From Coniella vitis (Eukaryota > Ascomycota > Sordariomycetes > Diaporthales > Schizoparmaceae), in the NCBI GenBank assembly GCA_011317545.1, contig WUJK01000001.1, forward strand, positions 3,887,001 to 3,951,000: a stretch of 64,000 nt of DNA, written 5' to 3'. The notes beneath the pieces are model-generated. The model did not search any database, was not told where the DNA came from, and saw only the letters and a program-made list of their open reading frames with translations. Both the position numbers and the translations under genes were made by a program. The stretch's first letter is position 1, and the number at the start of each line of letters is the position of its first letter. Shown in pieces: positions 11,215 to 22,142 of the stretch.

Positions 11215-13141
11215 TGGCCTCAACCCGACCGTCTGGGGGCGAACCATAGAAGCCGTGTATCTTTGCTGTTTCCTAGGCCCCGGTGTGGAGTCGCCGTGGC
11301 CAAAATCCCCGATCCTTGGGATTGCCGAATGCCACCGAGTTTCGTCCCTGGCGTCGTTGGGACGGGGACGGGTCCAGACAATGGCAATTGGGCTTCCAGC
11401 CCGGCCGATTGGGTCGAGAAAGGCGGCAGAAACGAGATGGGGCCGCGGGGATGCAACAAGCAGAAGAGATTTCTGGTCCTCCCCTTGTTGTGATGCTTGC
11501 GCGCGCCATACTAGGTACAGTGTAATTGCATATGCTCAGAAAGCAGGCTTGAGGCTCAGGCTGTCGACGACGAGCCATGCTAGAGCTTTGACGAGATGAG
11601 GTTTGCGCGACTGGGGATGGAGGCGTAGTCTAGACTGCCAGAGAGCGCAAAAAAAAAAAAAAAGTTGGTTCTTCCCGCTTTTGCAGGCTGGTCGCCAGTG
11701 GGACCTGCTGCGCTGAGATTAGCGCGCCCTCCTCGACGGCTATTACCACCATGTAGTACTACTATGTAGAGCTATATACCTACTACTTTGTATAGTATAG
11801 CTGAGTCATAGTATCAGGTAGCGTGCAACCCAGATTGCTATGACGTGGTACTTGGACGATTCGACCACATAGTATGTTGTCAGTTATAGTATGGGCCCCC
11901 CCTGCTCTTTCCAGGCTTCGTGTGCCTTCCTTCCACTGCTTTGCAAAAAGCTGGAAGGTGCCGCCGGAAGCAGCCGTGCATACCATATCCCAGTACATAG
12001 TATGTATGATGGTACGATTACGGAGCCTGGTCCCTGTCGCGCAGCGCGCGAAGCTGGCTCTGGCGGGTTCCTTGGCGCGTCTTTCTCTTCTCCTCGTCTC
12101 TCGAAGCTCCCATGCAGTGCAGCGTTGTACGCTGCGAGAACACGACCGCTGCATTCCCTCTTTTGCCCCAGCACCGCAAAACCGAGCGCATTGCACGCGG
12201 TGCTGCTCGGTGCTGCTTAGTGCTGCAGTGCTCAGGCCCAGAGGGCCTCTTCACCCCACACCCCGTCGACCCTTCTGGCCGCCTTTCGCGCGAAGATGCA
12301 GCGGCGCCCACTGCGAAGGCCCGTTTCCGCACCGAGTTCCCATCTCCCACTTAGCCAGGCTAGGCTAGGCCACGACGCAAGCGCGCACCGGGGTACGACT
12401 TCGACTTGATGTACGGCGTCGCGGCAGTACGAGAGATGTGGCACTGTGCTGTGCCTGTGCCTGGCTGACGTGCCTTGGTCCCCTCACGACCCGACCGCCA
12501 GCCTCTTGCCATCCACCCAGCAGCAGCGACCCGACCGCCAACGAATAAGCCCTCACGCACTGGTGGGGGCCCCGCGACGCCGACGTGGAGGTGCTCGTCA
12601 TGCCCCCAGCAGCAGCGGCAGCAGCAAGGGCTACTACTGCATAGTATCATGTATGTACATAGATGAAATAGGGACAGCCAAGGGAGGAGAAAGAGGGCGT
12701 GCAGCGGCATATTTGCATATTGCATCTTGGGCAAGGAGGTGTGTACTTTACTATGCAGACTTGTTGCCAGATTTCATGGACAGGGTGTATCGTAATAAGC
12801 GACTTACTTGACAAATGTGCAGAGAAATGCATAACGACATCATCGTGAACACCTTCTCCCTGGAGCTGTCCCTCCTCGCTCGGGGCTCCATCCTACTTTA
12901 CTCTATCCAGAGTAGCAACCCTCTCGCATACGACAGAGTATATATAGTACAAACCTTAACACAGAATCCTTCAGACACCATTACATAGTACAGCAACCCA
13001 GGCGGTGACACACACGGTCGAAAGGTCACACATGCCCGAAAAGAGAAGGAAGTCTTGTGCGTGCCAGGATCTGGAAACCGCGAGAATCCGTCCACCCCGT
13101 CCCGCAGCCCCGGGGCTTATTACCATAGTACGACGGTGTAC

Positions 13142-13180
13142 TGTGCCCGTTGTGCCCGTTGTGCCAGTGTGCCAGTGTGG
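13142..13180. repeat. Short tandem repeat TGTGCCCGT x2 then TGTGCCAG x2
   Basis: Two exact 9-bp units are followed directly by two exact 8-bp units that share the TGTGCC start, then by TGTGGCC. The pattern suggests slippage with a one-base change in unit length. Confidence 0.8.
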
Positions 13181-13749
13181 CCTTTTGCCCAGTTTGACAG
13201 CTGTGGGGGCCACAAGGTCGCGACCTTGGGCGAGGGCCGAGAGCTCTTCCCCACAAACACAAAACAGGCATGGCCAGCGCCGATCTGACAAGATTGCGAT
13301 CTGGGATCGCCGCCGCTGCGAACACGTTGCACGGGTCGCGTTTTTCTGGTCTCTTGCTACCGCCGTCGTCGCTCAGCGCCCTGCTTGTACGATCGTCGCT
13401 GGCTCTTCGTTTCATGATGTGTCCTGCTTGTCGACAACTACAACCACTATGACTCCTACTGCTGCTGGTAGGCAGTGATGAGCCGCTCCACGCTCTCCTC
13501 CTACTCTCTGCCATCTTGCAACGTTCGCTCCGGCGCCAACCCCCTCTGACCTCATCGTGCAGCGGTTAGCGTCGTGGCACGACTCTTTGTGGTGACAGGT
13601 CATGGTAGTGCCAAATTACCCGCGCACCTTGCTTAATTAGCTGCCTGTCTTTGGAGAATGGCGGATGGTCTAGGTCGGACGATTACATAGCCACGTATCT
13701 GGGTATACTTCTACTAGTATGCCCCTGTGCTCGGCGGGCTCTACTATGC

Positions 13750-13783
13750 ATCTGGGGGTGTATCTATGCAGATGCCCCCAGAT
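13750..13783. repeat. Inverted repeat (hairpin) beside a motif copy
   Basis: Arms ATCTGGGGG (13750-13758) and CCCCCAGAT (13775-13783) are perfectly complementary over 9 bp around a 16-nt centre. Only four bases downstream starts a TACTATGTA motif copy. No T-run follows, and no gene ends here, so it is not a terminator in any obvious sense. Confidence 0.7.
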
Positions 13784-14634
13784 CCAAATACTATGTATGC
13801 TATGCACTGACTGAAACCCTCAAGATGTACCCAGCTGTTTGTTTCATGCGCGCATTACAGCACCGTGGTCCCACTACCAACCACATGCCCGTCACAGACA
13901 GGCCACGCCCCGATCTCAGGGGACCTACTATGAACTTTTAGGACCCTCATAGAAGGCCTTGTCCTTTGCACACACACCCTGGATTCTCCCTTTCTCGCAA
14001 AGCCCAGTCGTCAGCCTTGTGCAACTAGTGACGCAGGGTCTCGAACAATGACGTCCATGGACAACAACCCCCCTTTGCGGTAAAGGGTGGCAAGCCTGTT
14101 CTCCTCTGAACGAATCCCCCCGGATCTTGATTCGGCTCCGAACTGGAAGGGGGGAGGGGTGGCTTCAAGAGGGCGGTCTGCGCTCCTTGGTGACCCTGAG
14201 AACCCCCCCCCCCCGACAAGAGAATAAAAAAAGGGGGGGTTGGGTAGGAGGACAGGTGGTGATGCGTCTGAAGTACTATCATGGTCCGGAATGGTCTGGC
14301 ATAAGGCGAGAGAGTAGTATAAGTGGGCCGATGAAACGTGCGAGGGAGAGATACGATAGTAGGGTGCTACACGTGCGTCAAGTGGCACGAGGTTAACGAG
14401 CGGAACATACAACGACGAGGTTGCGAATGCCCTCATATAATATAGAAGTATGTTGAGTTACATAGTATATTCGGGATCGCGAACTTTGCGGGTGATCGAC
14501 AGGTACCCGGAGAATAAGCTCCGACGAGCGTCTCTATTTTTTTTTCTCCATGATTTTCGGACTCGGACTTTGAAACAGCCTACTAATAACAAAAAACATT
14601 GTCATACCGAATTCTCTTTTCTGCCACCCTCGCC

Positions 14635-14656
14635 AAAAAAAAAAAAAAAAAAAAAA
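14635..14656. repeat. 22-nt poly(A) tract
   Basis: An uninterrupted A run in non-coding sequence, just upstream of a perfect palindrome at 14667. Confidence 0.9.
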
Positions 14657-14666
14657 GAAGAGCCTT

Positions 14667-14680
14667 TCATACTAGTATGA
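14667..14680. repeat. Perfect 14-bp palindrome TCATACTAGTATGA
   Basis: Seven-base arms without a spacer, followed by further TACTAC, TATACTG and GTACTAT words. The longest perfect spacer-free mixed-sequence palindrome I noticed in the window. Confidence 0.8.
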
Positions 14681-15367
14681 TACTACTATACTGGTACTAT
14701 ATTACTGTATACTGTGTATCAATAGCACATACATACTATCAATATGCGTGACAAGATCGTGATGAAGAATACTCTTGCCCGCTTTATTGTTAGTTTAGAG
14801 GGCGTGCTTGAACTCACGTGAACTGTCGACATTTGATCTTGTGTTGATCTTCACCCCTTTTGGGGATACATACCTGAGTATCTATCTCATCACTTTTCGT
14901 GTTGTTGTTTCCAAACGACGACTCTGAGAAAAGAGTCTACTGTAATAATTTTCGTAGATTTATCTACACAGGAAAAATAATACTACTTGCCCTTCCTTGT
15001 TCCTGCTAGGACCCACCATCCGCCTCAAAGGAACCGAAAAAGAAATCGTCAATACCCTTTCCATACCTCCAAATAAAAACATCACAGCATTCAAGCAAAA
15101 GTGGCTTGAAGGCAGCCAGCCCATGTTACGCATAAGTCCTATGTAGCCCCCCCCCCCACCTTTACGACACGTGCTTTTAAAAGAATGGAGAGACTCGAGA
15201 GTTGACCTACCCGTACGACAATTGTCAAAACGTACGTTTGCCGAGAGAAGGGCGAAAGGAAGAAGAGAAAGAAAAGCACTCGGGAATGAGGAGCAATCAA
15301 TTCCCGCAATGAAAACCGGAGAGAAAGAGAAGTCGGTGGGGTGGGGGGGGGGGGAATGGGTTGTTTC

Positions 15368-15395
15368 TTTTTTTTTTTTTTAAAAAAAAAAAAAA
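15368..15395. repeat. T14A14 tract
   Basis: Fourteen T followed directly by fourteen A, a 28-bp perfect palindrome made of homopolymer halves. A similar T13A14 tract lies at 29,077. Confidence 0.9.
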
Positions 15396-15597
15396 TACAC
15401 CAGGTACGTATCATAGTGTACACGTAGAATCTTTGGATTTTTATTTTTGGGTGTATGTCCTCACTGCTGCAGGTACAGCCGAATTCCGAATACTCGTACG
15501 ATGGTTTAGAACCTACCTTGGTATATACTCAAAACAGCAGTAGGGTAAGGAGGGTATATACTAGAGTACAAGTTTCCTGTTCGCGTGCCTTCTGCGC

Positions 15598-15632
<35 letters not shown>

Positions 15633-15664
15633 GAAGAAGAAGAAGACGAAGAATAATAATAATA
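15598..15664. repeat. Compound trinucleotide microsatellite (AAC)n(AAG)n(AAT)n
   Basis: About eleven AAC units, then about five AAG units, a short interruption and about four AAT units. The three blocks differ only in the third base of the unit, which suggests stepwise evolution by substitution and slippage. Confidence 0.9.
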
Positions 15665-16202
15665 GTAAAAGCAGCTGGCACGCTTTCACTTTTTGCAAGA
15701 CACATAATACAGCCAAAAGCTGAACACTATTTGCATGGTTTTCCCCCCCGCCCCCTCCTTACATACGAATGTATCAAGTTGAGTGATTCAAGCATGAACA
15801 TCAAACCAGAGGCAAGGTTCCATGGAAACAAGTTATCGAAGAAAAAAGAACTCCCAACCCCCCATATGACATCTTGAATGGGCCTGACATCGGCATCGAC
15901 ATCGGCACTGGCAGGGCTCAATTGGCAGTTCAGACAGGCTATACGAAAAAAGAAAAAAGGAAATACACCCAAAAAAAAACATTTCTTCCCCCACTACTTC
16001 CCAGCCACACAGTCACAGCGGAAGCGCGGAAGCGCGGCAGCGGCACAGCCAACAGCTACGTGGTGTGTGCAGACAAAAAAAAAAAAGACGTGAGATGCGT
16101 GGTTTTTCTATTCTCGGAGTGGCAGCGCCCTTGGCACGCAGGTAGGCAGGCAGGCAGGCATACCAAAGTAGGTGGCAGCATGCATACTACTGTCATACAA
16201 TA

Positions 16203-16222
16203 CCTTTTGGGATACCAAAAGG
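16203..16222. repeat. Hairpin CCTTTTGG-GATA-CCAAAAGG beside a motif copy
   Basis: Eight-base-pair perfect arms around a GATA loop. A TACTATGTA copy follows two bases after the 3' arm. No gene boundary is near. Confidence 0.75.
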
Positions 16223-16339
16223 GTACTATGTAGGAATATGTTACTGTAGAAGAGGGGTCGCTGTTGACTTGGATACTACTCCGAGCGTGCCGAGACGTTT
16301 CCGTACCTGTCCGTCAGCACGTCTTTTGACCTGTGTTTA

Positions 16340-16403
16340 AAGGTACGTAGTTAGTAGTCGTAGCAGTAGTGTGGTAGTAGTAGCAGTAGCAGTAGCAGCA
16401 GTA
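16340..16403. repeat. Interrupted TAG/CAG trinucleotide repeat
   Basis: GTAGTAGTAG and CAGTAGCAGTAG units with interruptions, in non-coding DNA about 600 bp beyond the 3' end of PRI2. Confidence 0.7.
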
Positions 16404-16986
16404 CTTGCTATGTACCAGCCAGTAACGTTTGGTAGCCTCGATAATTTCATATATTGCGGATACTTGTCTCCCTTGATTTCTATTCTTCTCGCTTGCTACC
16501 GAGACCAGAAAAGAAGCCGATTTTTCCCTGCCGGGTCTGTTGGGAAAAGGGTCTCGCAATGCAAACAAACCCTTTATTCCGTCTTCCGCCGTCACCAAGA
16601 AATGTTGTTTCCGATCCGTTTGGCCGCCGTGCGGTCGCCGCCACTTCTCACAGCCATAATCCGCAGTCAAATGATGAACAGGCATCTGATGGTTATTTTT
16701 TACAGTGAAACAGTCATGCTCCCTCGTGGCTCTTCTTGCTCGTATCATTATCTGCTGTAGTGGATGGAAAATCCCTCAATGAGTCAAACCAACAGCAAAA
16801 GCAAAAACAAAATTATCCCCGCAACTCCTGTGTATCCAGTGAAAGAAAAAAGAAAAGAAAAGCGGCAAATAATGTACGCATTCCATCCAATGCCATGCTT
16901 GAAAGGCGTGAAACAGTGAGATTCAGATATTCCACACACACCATGCCACATATCAGCTCTTCTCCCCATGCCCGCCCGTCATCTCG

Positions 16987-18723
16987 TCACCCTTCCATGC
17001 GTACGTCTTGACCTTTCATGTCCTTGTCGAGGTTTTTCAGGAGGTAGCTCCGTTTAAAGTACTCGTTGGGATGTACAATCGTTTCGAGTTGTGCCACGCT
17101 CATGACTCCTTCATCCTTGGCTCGCCTGATCTCGGCCCTGTGTAGATGCTCGAAGACGCTGGGGAAACAAAGAACGAAATAATTAGTATACAAAAATGGC
17201 AAAAAAGACCTTGATGCTGGCCTTGTCTAGGGAAACATAGAACGTACCGATTACAAGCCATGTGAAACTTTTGCTTGTCCTTGTCATCCTTCACACCTTG
17301 TAGCACGCCTCTGTCGTTGACGCCCATGGTCTGCATCAATGCCGTCAGGTTTTCCAAGCTGAAATGCCTATATGGACATCCGTGTGCCTCACCAGGCCCA
17401 GGCGGGTGTTCCGTCAAGATCTTTTGGCAGCTGAACGGGCTGTAGCCGCCGCCACGTCTGTTGGAGTCGCCTCCCACATCACCGTATGCGTGGCGCACAT
17501 TGTAGCGGTAGTCCTTGTTGAACTGGTCATCTGTAATCTTGTGGAACGACTGCCGCCAGAAAATCAAACACTCCTCCAGATTGAGGCCAAGACCTTTGAG
17601 GAATAATGTATATTGTAAACGTCCATAGTGCTTGAGGTGCGCATCGCGCCGCAGCGAACGGTGCAAATGCGACATGCAGGCAGGAAAGTGCTGCGAGAGG
17701 TTGTCGATATTGCGTGCCGAGATTTCAGCTCCTGCTGGCAGGTCGCCCGACCCGCTCTGGTACGAGGCGTCGGGCGTGATGAAGTTTTTGGAGAGGTGGT
17801 CGAGGATCGGGGTCAATCGGTCATCTTCGTCAAGTCGTGGAAGTGCGCGTGCCGTGAGCTGCATGGCGACAGGGTCAGCATCCTTGTTCAACAGACCTTT
17901 CATGCTTCATGTCTTGTACTTGCCTCAAGAGCCTTTTCCAGCCTGGACGTGAATTCTGCAAGAACCATGCTAGACTGTTCCCTGGACGGAACATATGCCT
18001 TGCCATACTTGAGAAACACTCTCCTGCTCTCCACCAGATCTGGCACGCGTTCCCAGTCGACTTTGCACCAGGTCTCGTCCTCTGGTGGGCCTTTGCGACC
18101 GTAATTGCTCGCTGCGGCCAACTCGTTTGCCAAGTCTCTCTTTTCATCGTCTGAGACCATCTCCCAGTCCAGGTTGAGGCTATCGACAAACCGCGCCCGG
18201 TCTTTGGTGTCTTCTGCGGCGATACGTAACCGGAAGAGCATGGTCTCGACGCGCGTAAACCGTCGGCGCAGATCCTCGGTGGATGCAAAGGCCAGTCGCA
18301 GGATGAAGTGGCTGTAGTGGTCTTTTTGTCTCTGGATCGCGAGCTGTGGTGAGTTGGAACTGTTGTGGTCGAGCCGGAGGTATTTCTCTAGCAATGGCTT
18401 CATGTGGGCGGCGGTCTCGTCTGGGGTCTTGTTGCGAAACGAACACGCTTCGAGTTCGGCGAGGACTGAGCAGAAATGTATCGGTCAGCACCTTGGCCAA
18501 ATCCAGACAGGTTCGACGTTTCGGGACAGGTCCTACTTCTTAACCGGTCTATAGCCCACTGTTCAAACTGCTCGAGGGTGATGTCGGCTGTTGGAGGCGT
18601 GGCGTAGAAGTTGAGTCTGTGGGGGTATAGCGTCTCCTTGTAGGCGGCCTCGGCAAATTGCTTCTTTCGGTGGTCGACATGACGCCGTTTTGCGTCGATT
18701 CGATTATAGTCTTGTCTAAACAT
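16987..18723 (-). CDS. PRI2: DNA primase large subunit (PRI2, B subunit of pol alpha-primase)
   Basis: Regulatory subunit of primase, which makes the RNA primer that DNA polymerase alpha extends in the nucleus. Exons by eye: 18723-18537, 18465-17924, 17858-17248, 17158-16987, giving 503 aa, close to the family length. The N-terminus has the family signature YPHRLNFY, then ITLEQFEQWAIDRLR. The C-terminal domain carries the four cysteines expected for the 4Fe-4S cluster: C304 (HFPACM), C387 (SPFSC), C404 (GCPYRHF) and C445 (MACNRVFEH); the 17- and 41-residue spacings fit yeast and human. Intron 1 is GT-AG, 71 nt. Intron 2 (17923-17859, 65 nt) must begin with GC (GAG|GCAAGT) to keep the frame and give KALELTARALPRLDEDD; it has a GCTGAC branch site. 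Intron 3 is GT-AG, 89 nt. No frameshift or missing key residue is seen. Confidence 0.95.
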
Positions 18724-20410
18724 CCTGTCGCTTTCCCAGTGGATTGTTTGTGCTGAGCTGTGATGCAATCAATGTAGTGCTCGCGCTGTAGGTTGAAAGT
18801 GCTAAGAGAAAGTCTAGGATCAGAAAGTCGGGGAGACGCGACGAGACGCGTTTCCCGTTCATTTAGCGCATCCGACTAATCAGGTGTAAAACAATGTCCG
18901 AGTGGGGTCTGGGCAATGATAACGTCAGCAAAGCCGTCATAATGGACGTCTTTTTTTTTTTTTTACGAATTCGAGGTCGACTTTTCTGTCAAAGGCGCTC
19001 ATGACATTCTCAGGACATTAAAGCCCTCGGTGGTGTTGATACTTGATATTCCGATGGAAGTCCTAGAGTAGTAATTCATTCGACAGAGTACTCGACACTC
19101 ACTCACAATCTGGGCCATATTTCCTGCTTAATGAAAACCTGCGTCTCATTAGGAACAATGAAGAATGAGCAGGCAATGAATGAAAAGAAAAAAAATTATG
19201 AATTAATAGCGTATCCTCATAATCTGAGTTGTTGTTTTAGTTGTTATGAAGAAGGCGACCTCATGTTCATATAGCGGATACTGCGCTTCCACTAAAAACT
19301 ACTAACTGACAGGCATCCAAGACGACCAAGGCAACGTTGTTTTGAGTCTTCTCACGGAGCAAGATTACGAATGAATCAGAATTGTAGACACAGAGGATAG
19401 TATGATCAATCAATGAGAGCCGGAGCATCTCTTTTCTGAATATTTGGGGACAAGCAGGTCGGACTGGTGAAAATTAAAGCAGCCCGAGAACTCTCTCCAG
19501 CCTGCACTATGGCCATGGGCACCGTCTCCTTCAATTCGAGCCAAGTCAAATAATTTTGTGTTTTCATTCTTGTTTCAAAGCGTGGGCGTACTTCCAATCA
19601 GATTTCATGGGTATCAAGACTCGATTCCGATCAATCACTTTTAGGTCTCCTCCTTTGTGTGCCTTTCGTGTTCCTCACCCGGCGATTATGGGCCTCCATA
19701 GTGTGTCAACAACCTGGCATGTCTGCCTCCATGTGTCGATGCCTTCCTGAGTGTCGTAATTTCAGACAGCTAGGGCGTGGGCCTTGGCGGTCCTTCCAAA
19801 GAGACAGGTCGAACCTTGGGGAGTCTTCTGCGGTAGGCTGGTCGGTCACGAGTTGACACCAATCGAATTGTATGTAGTGCAATAATTTTTAATCAAACGC
19901 AAATGTCCTGTAAGATGCAGACAAGACCAAAGGAAGAATACCATTCCGTGCTTAACCTATAACTCCCTCGCAGCAAACAGTTCTGAATTGAAAGGAATAA
20001 AAAGCAGTCGAGTTTGGATTCGGATCCTGCATTGGCCTGACAGAGTACTGTGATTCGAAATTGTAGTTCAAATGACAAAGGGAAAACGCGATTTGCTGTA
20101 TTGCTCGAAGTTGGGGATTTTGAAAAGCAAGAAACTAAAACTTGTTCGTTAAGTCGTGAACGCCTGAGCACTCTATTGCTCTATTACTTCAAAGGGAAAA
20201 CCAAGTTTGGTCGTAGTGTTTCGGTGTGCCAAGACCTTGAGAAATTAGGCTAAACCGGAAGTGATTGAGAGGTAGCCTTCTTGTGGCCTTGGAATGTTGT
20301 TGGGTTGATGAGGCAGCGCGAAACGCGGTCACGACGGACTCAGTGCGCAGGGTCTTTGTCGTATACCACTCAAGGAGCGTAATGCAGACTGGAGAATTGA
20401 AGACGCCATT
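18724..20410. other. Intergenic region between PRI2 and teaR
   Basis: It holds the promoter side of PRI2 (right of 18,723) and the 3' flank of teaR. A 16-nt T tract lies near 18,950. I see no gene and, unlike the regions to the left, no copy of the ACTATGTA motif. Confidence 0.6.
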
Positions 20411-22142
20411 TTACATGACAATACAGCATCCGCAGCCTTCTTTCTTACCACCTTTGCCAGTCTCTTCAGCCTTTTCGACATCAGGTACCCTTGTAACCTG
20501 TGTGGGCCTCGATTGCACAGGTTGTGCGGGTTGCTCGGGTATGGGTGCAGAAGGCTGTGGATCTCTCGGGCTGGATGCAGAAGCATGCGAGGGCACCTTA
20601 TCTTGGATCTTCGGCATGGTCGAATACGTGCTTGATCTTCCAATTGAAGCAGGACTCTTGGGGGCTTCGGGAGATCGCAACGGCCACTCATCGGGGCTAT
20701 TAACCAGTGGCTCGATGATAATGTCAACTGGTGAAGTTGGCTGTGATGCAGGTGTCGAAGCCGCGGGCGGAGGGACAAGAAAGCCCTCGTCTGTAAGTGG
20801 CCTAAAGTCTTTGTCGTAAACATTTCCGAATTTGCCCTCCTGTTCCCATTTCTCCTGTGCCAGTCGTTTCGCCACAGTTGGCAGCAATTGTTGATCTGGT
20901 GGTAGTCGCGGATCAGGCTTGTACGCCGAAATCATCCATGGCGGGTCGCCCTCCATCTGTCGCGGGCCAGACATACTGCCAGACAGCTCGCGCTCTCCAG
21001 ATCTCGTGTTGGGCCGCCCATTGCTCCCGTTGACTCCATTCTTGCCCTTAGGCTTCGGCTTGCCACGTGCTTCCGGTGGGATCGTCTTCGATTGACCTGA
21101 GGGCTTCCGATTTCCTCCAGACGGCGTGGTCTTTTTAGAGGGCGGATCCGTCACCGCCTTCTTGACTGGCGTAGACTTGAACGTCGGCGAAGGTTCCAAG
21201 CTTTTCAGCGTGGTGCTATTCGATCTCGACCGAGCAGAGGAGCCGTCCAGCCGCCTCGTGTCATGATCCTCACTGCTTCCTTCTCTAGAGTGGCCTGCGG
21301 ATGAAACCTTCTTCGGCACAGGTATCCTCGAAGAGGTCATGGGCCTGGATGGAGGATCGCCATCGGCACCGTCGTCATTTGAGCCTAGGTCGAGCGCATA
21401 TGTTGAGTTCTTCCTACTCCTCATCGAACTCTCGCCCCCGAGCTTTCTATGGCTGCTCTCGCTCCGGTCTCTCCTGGGACCCCTGCTCGTGCCCCTGCTC
21501 CTAGATCGTGGTCGAGGCAGAATGATACCAGCAGCCTGAAGTTCCTCGTTCTCGATCTTGGCGAGCTTGTCTCTGTGGATCCACTTGGAATCTTCGTCGC
21601 ACCACTCCATGTCGCCATTGATTCGCTTCTTGGAATGAACGAACCCATCGGCAGTCTTGACATACTGGTCATCGTCGGTATCGTCCAGCGAGCCATCGAT
21701 CATGGTGTCGGGTGTGTCCTCGTGATTTTGCGGTCGCGAATAATGTTCATCCGCGCCTTCGCTATCGTCCGAAGCCGTGCCTGGAAGGTCCTGGTGGGCG
21801 GAGACAGCGTTGCCATGTTGGGCGGCAAGGGGGGCCCTGTGCTTCCCAGGGGGCGCTGCGCTCTTGTAAGAAGACGAATGATTTCCGAAATATTGATTCT
21901 ATCAGATCGAGGCACATATGAAGCCCACATGTTAGATTCTTGCTATGGCGACACCCCACTTTTGCAACTTCTTCCAAGGCCGTACGCGAACTATGCACTG
22001 TCGGCCAAATGGGGTCACCCGAACTCACCTCTAATTTACCAGTCGGCGCGGTGGCGAATTCCCACTGGAAGCCGTTGGCATCGCCATGTGAGCTACTGGG
22101 CGGTGTTAGAGTGGCTGTTTGGGAAGTTGATATGGCAGCCAT
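20411..22142 (-). CDS. teaR: Probable TeaR, prenylated cell-end marker receptor
   Basis: Two exons (22142-22029 and 21898-20411) separated by a 130-nt GT-AG intron give 533 aa. The N-terminus has FQWEFATAPTGKLE at about residues 25-38, then an acidic, well-ordered looking segment around residues 110-150 with VKTADGFVHSKK and MEWCDEDSKWIHRDKL. The middle is long, basic, Ser/Pro/Arg-rich and probably disordered. The protein ends GCGCCIVM: the last four residues form a CaaX box for prenylation, and the preceding cysteines could be palmitoylated. This layout and the N-terminal blocks match the Aspergillus TeaR (fission yeast Mod5-like) receptors that anchor the TeaA marker at the hyphal tip membrane and so link microtubule ends to polarised growth. 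The family call rests on layout and remembered motifs, so it is good but not certain. Confidence 0.75.

Larger units (their letters stand above)
7239..16986. other. 9.7-kb gene desert with dense motif copies, homopolymers and microsatellites
   Basis: I find no gene I can support. The first kilobase may contain the 3' untranslated region of the 6963 gene. Frames of 100 to 210 codons exist but run through poly(T) or repeat tracts or lack codon bias. About eleven further copies of the ACTATGTA word lie here, with local concentrations near 10,730-10,840 and 11,750-12,005 where related forms (TAGTACTACTATGTA, TATAGTATAG) crowd together. Homopolymer runs, two perfect palindromes and two hairpins are listed separately. 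Confidence 0.6.
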
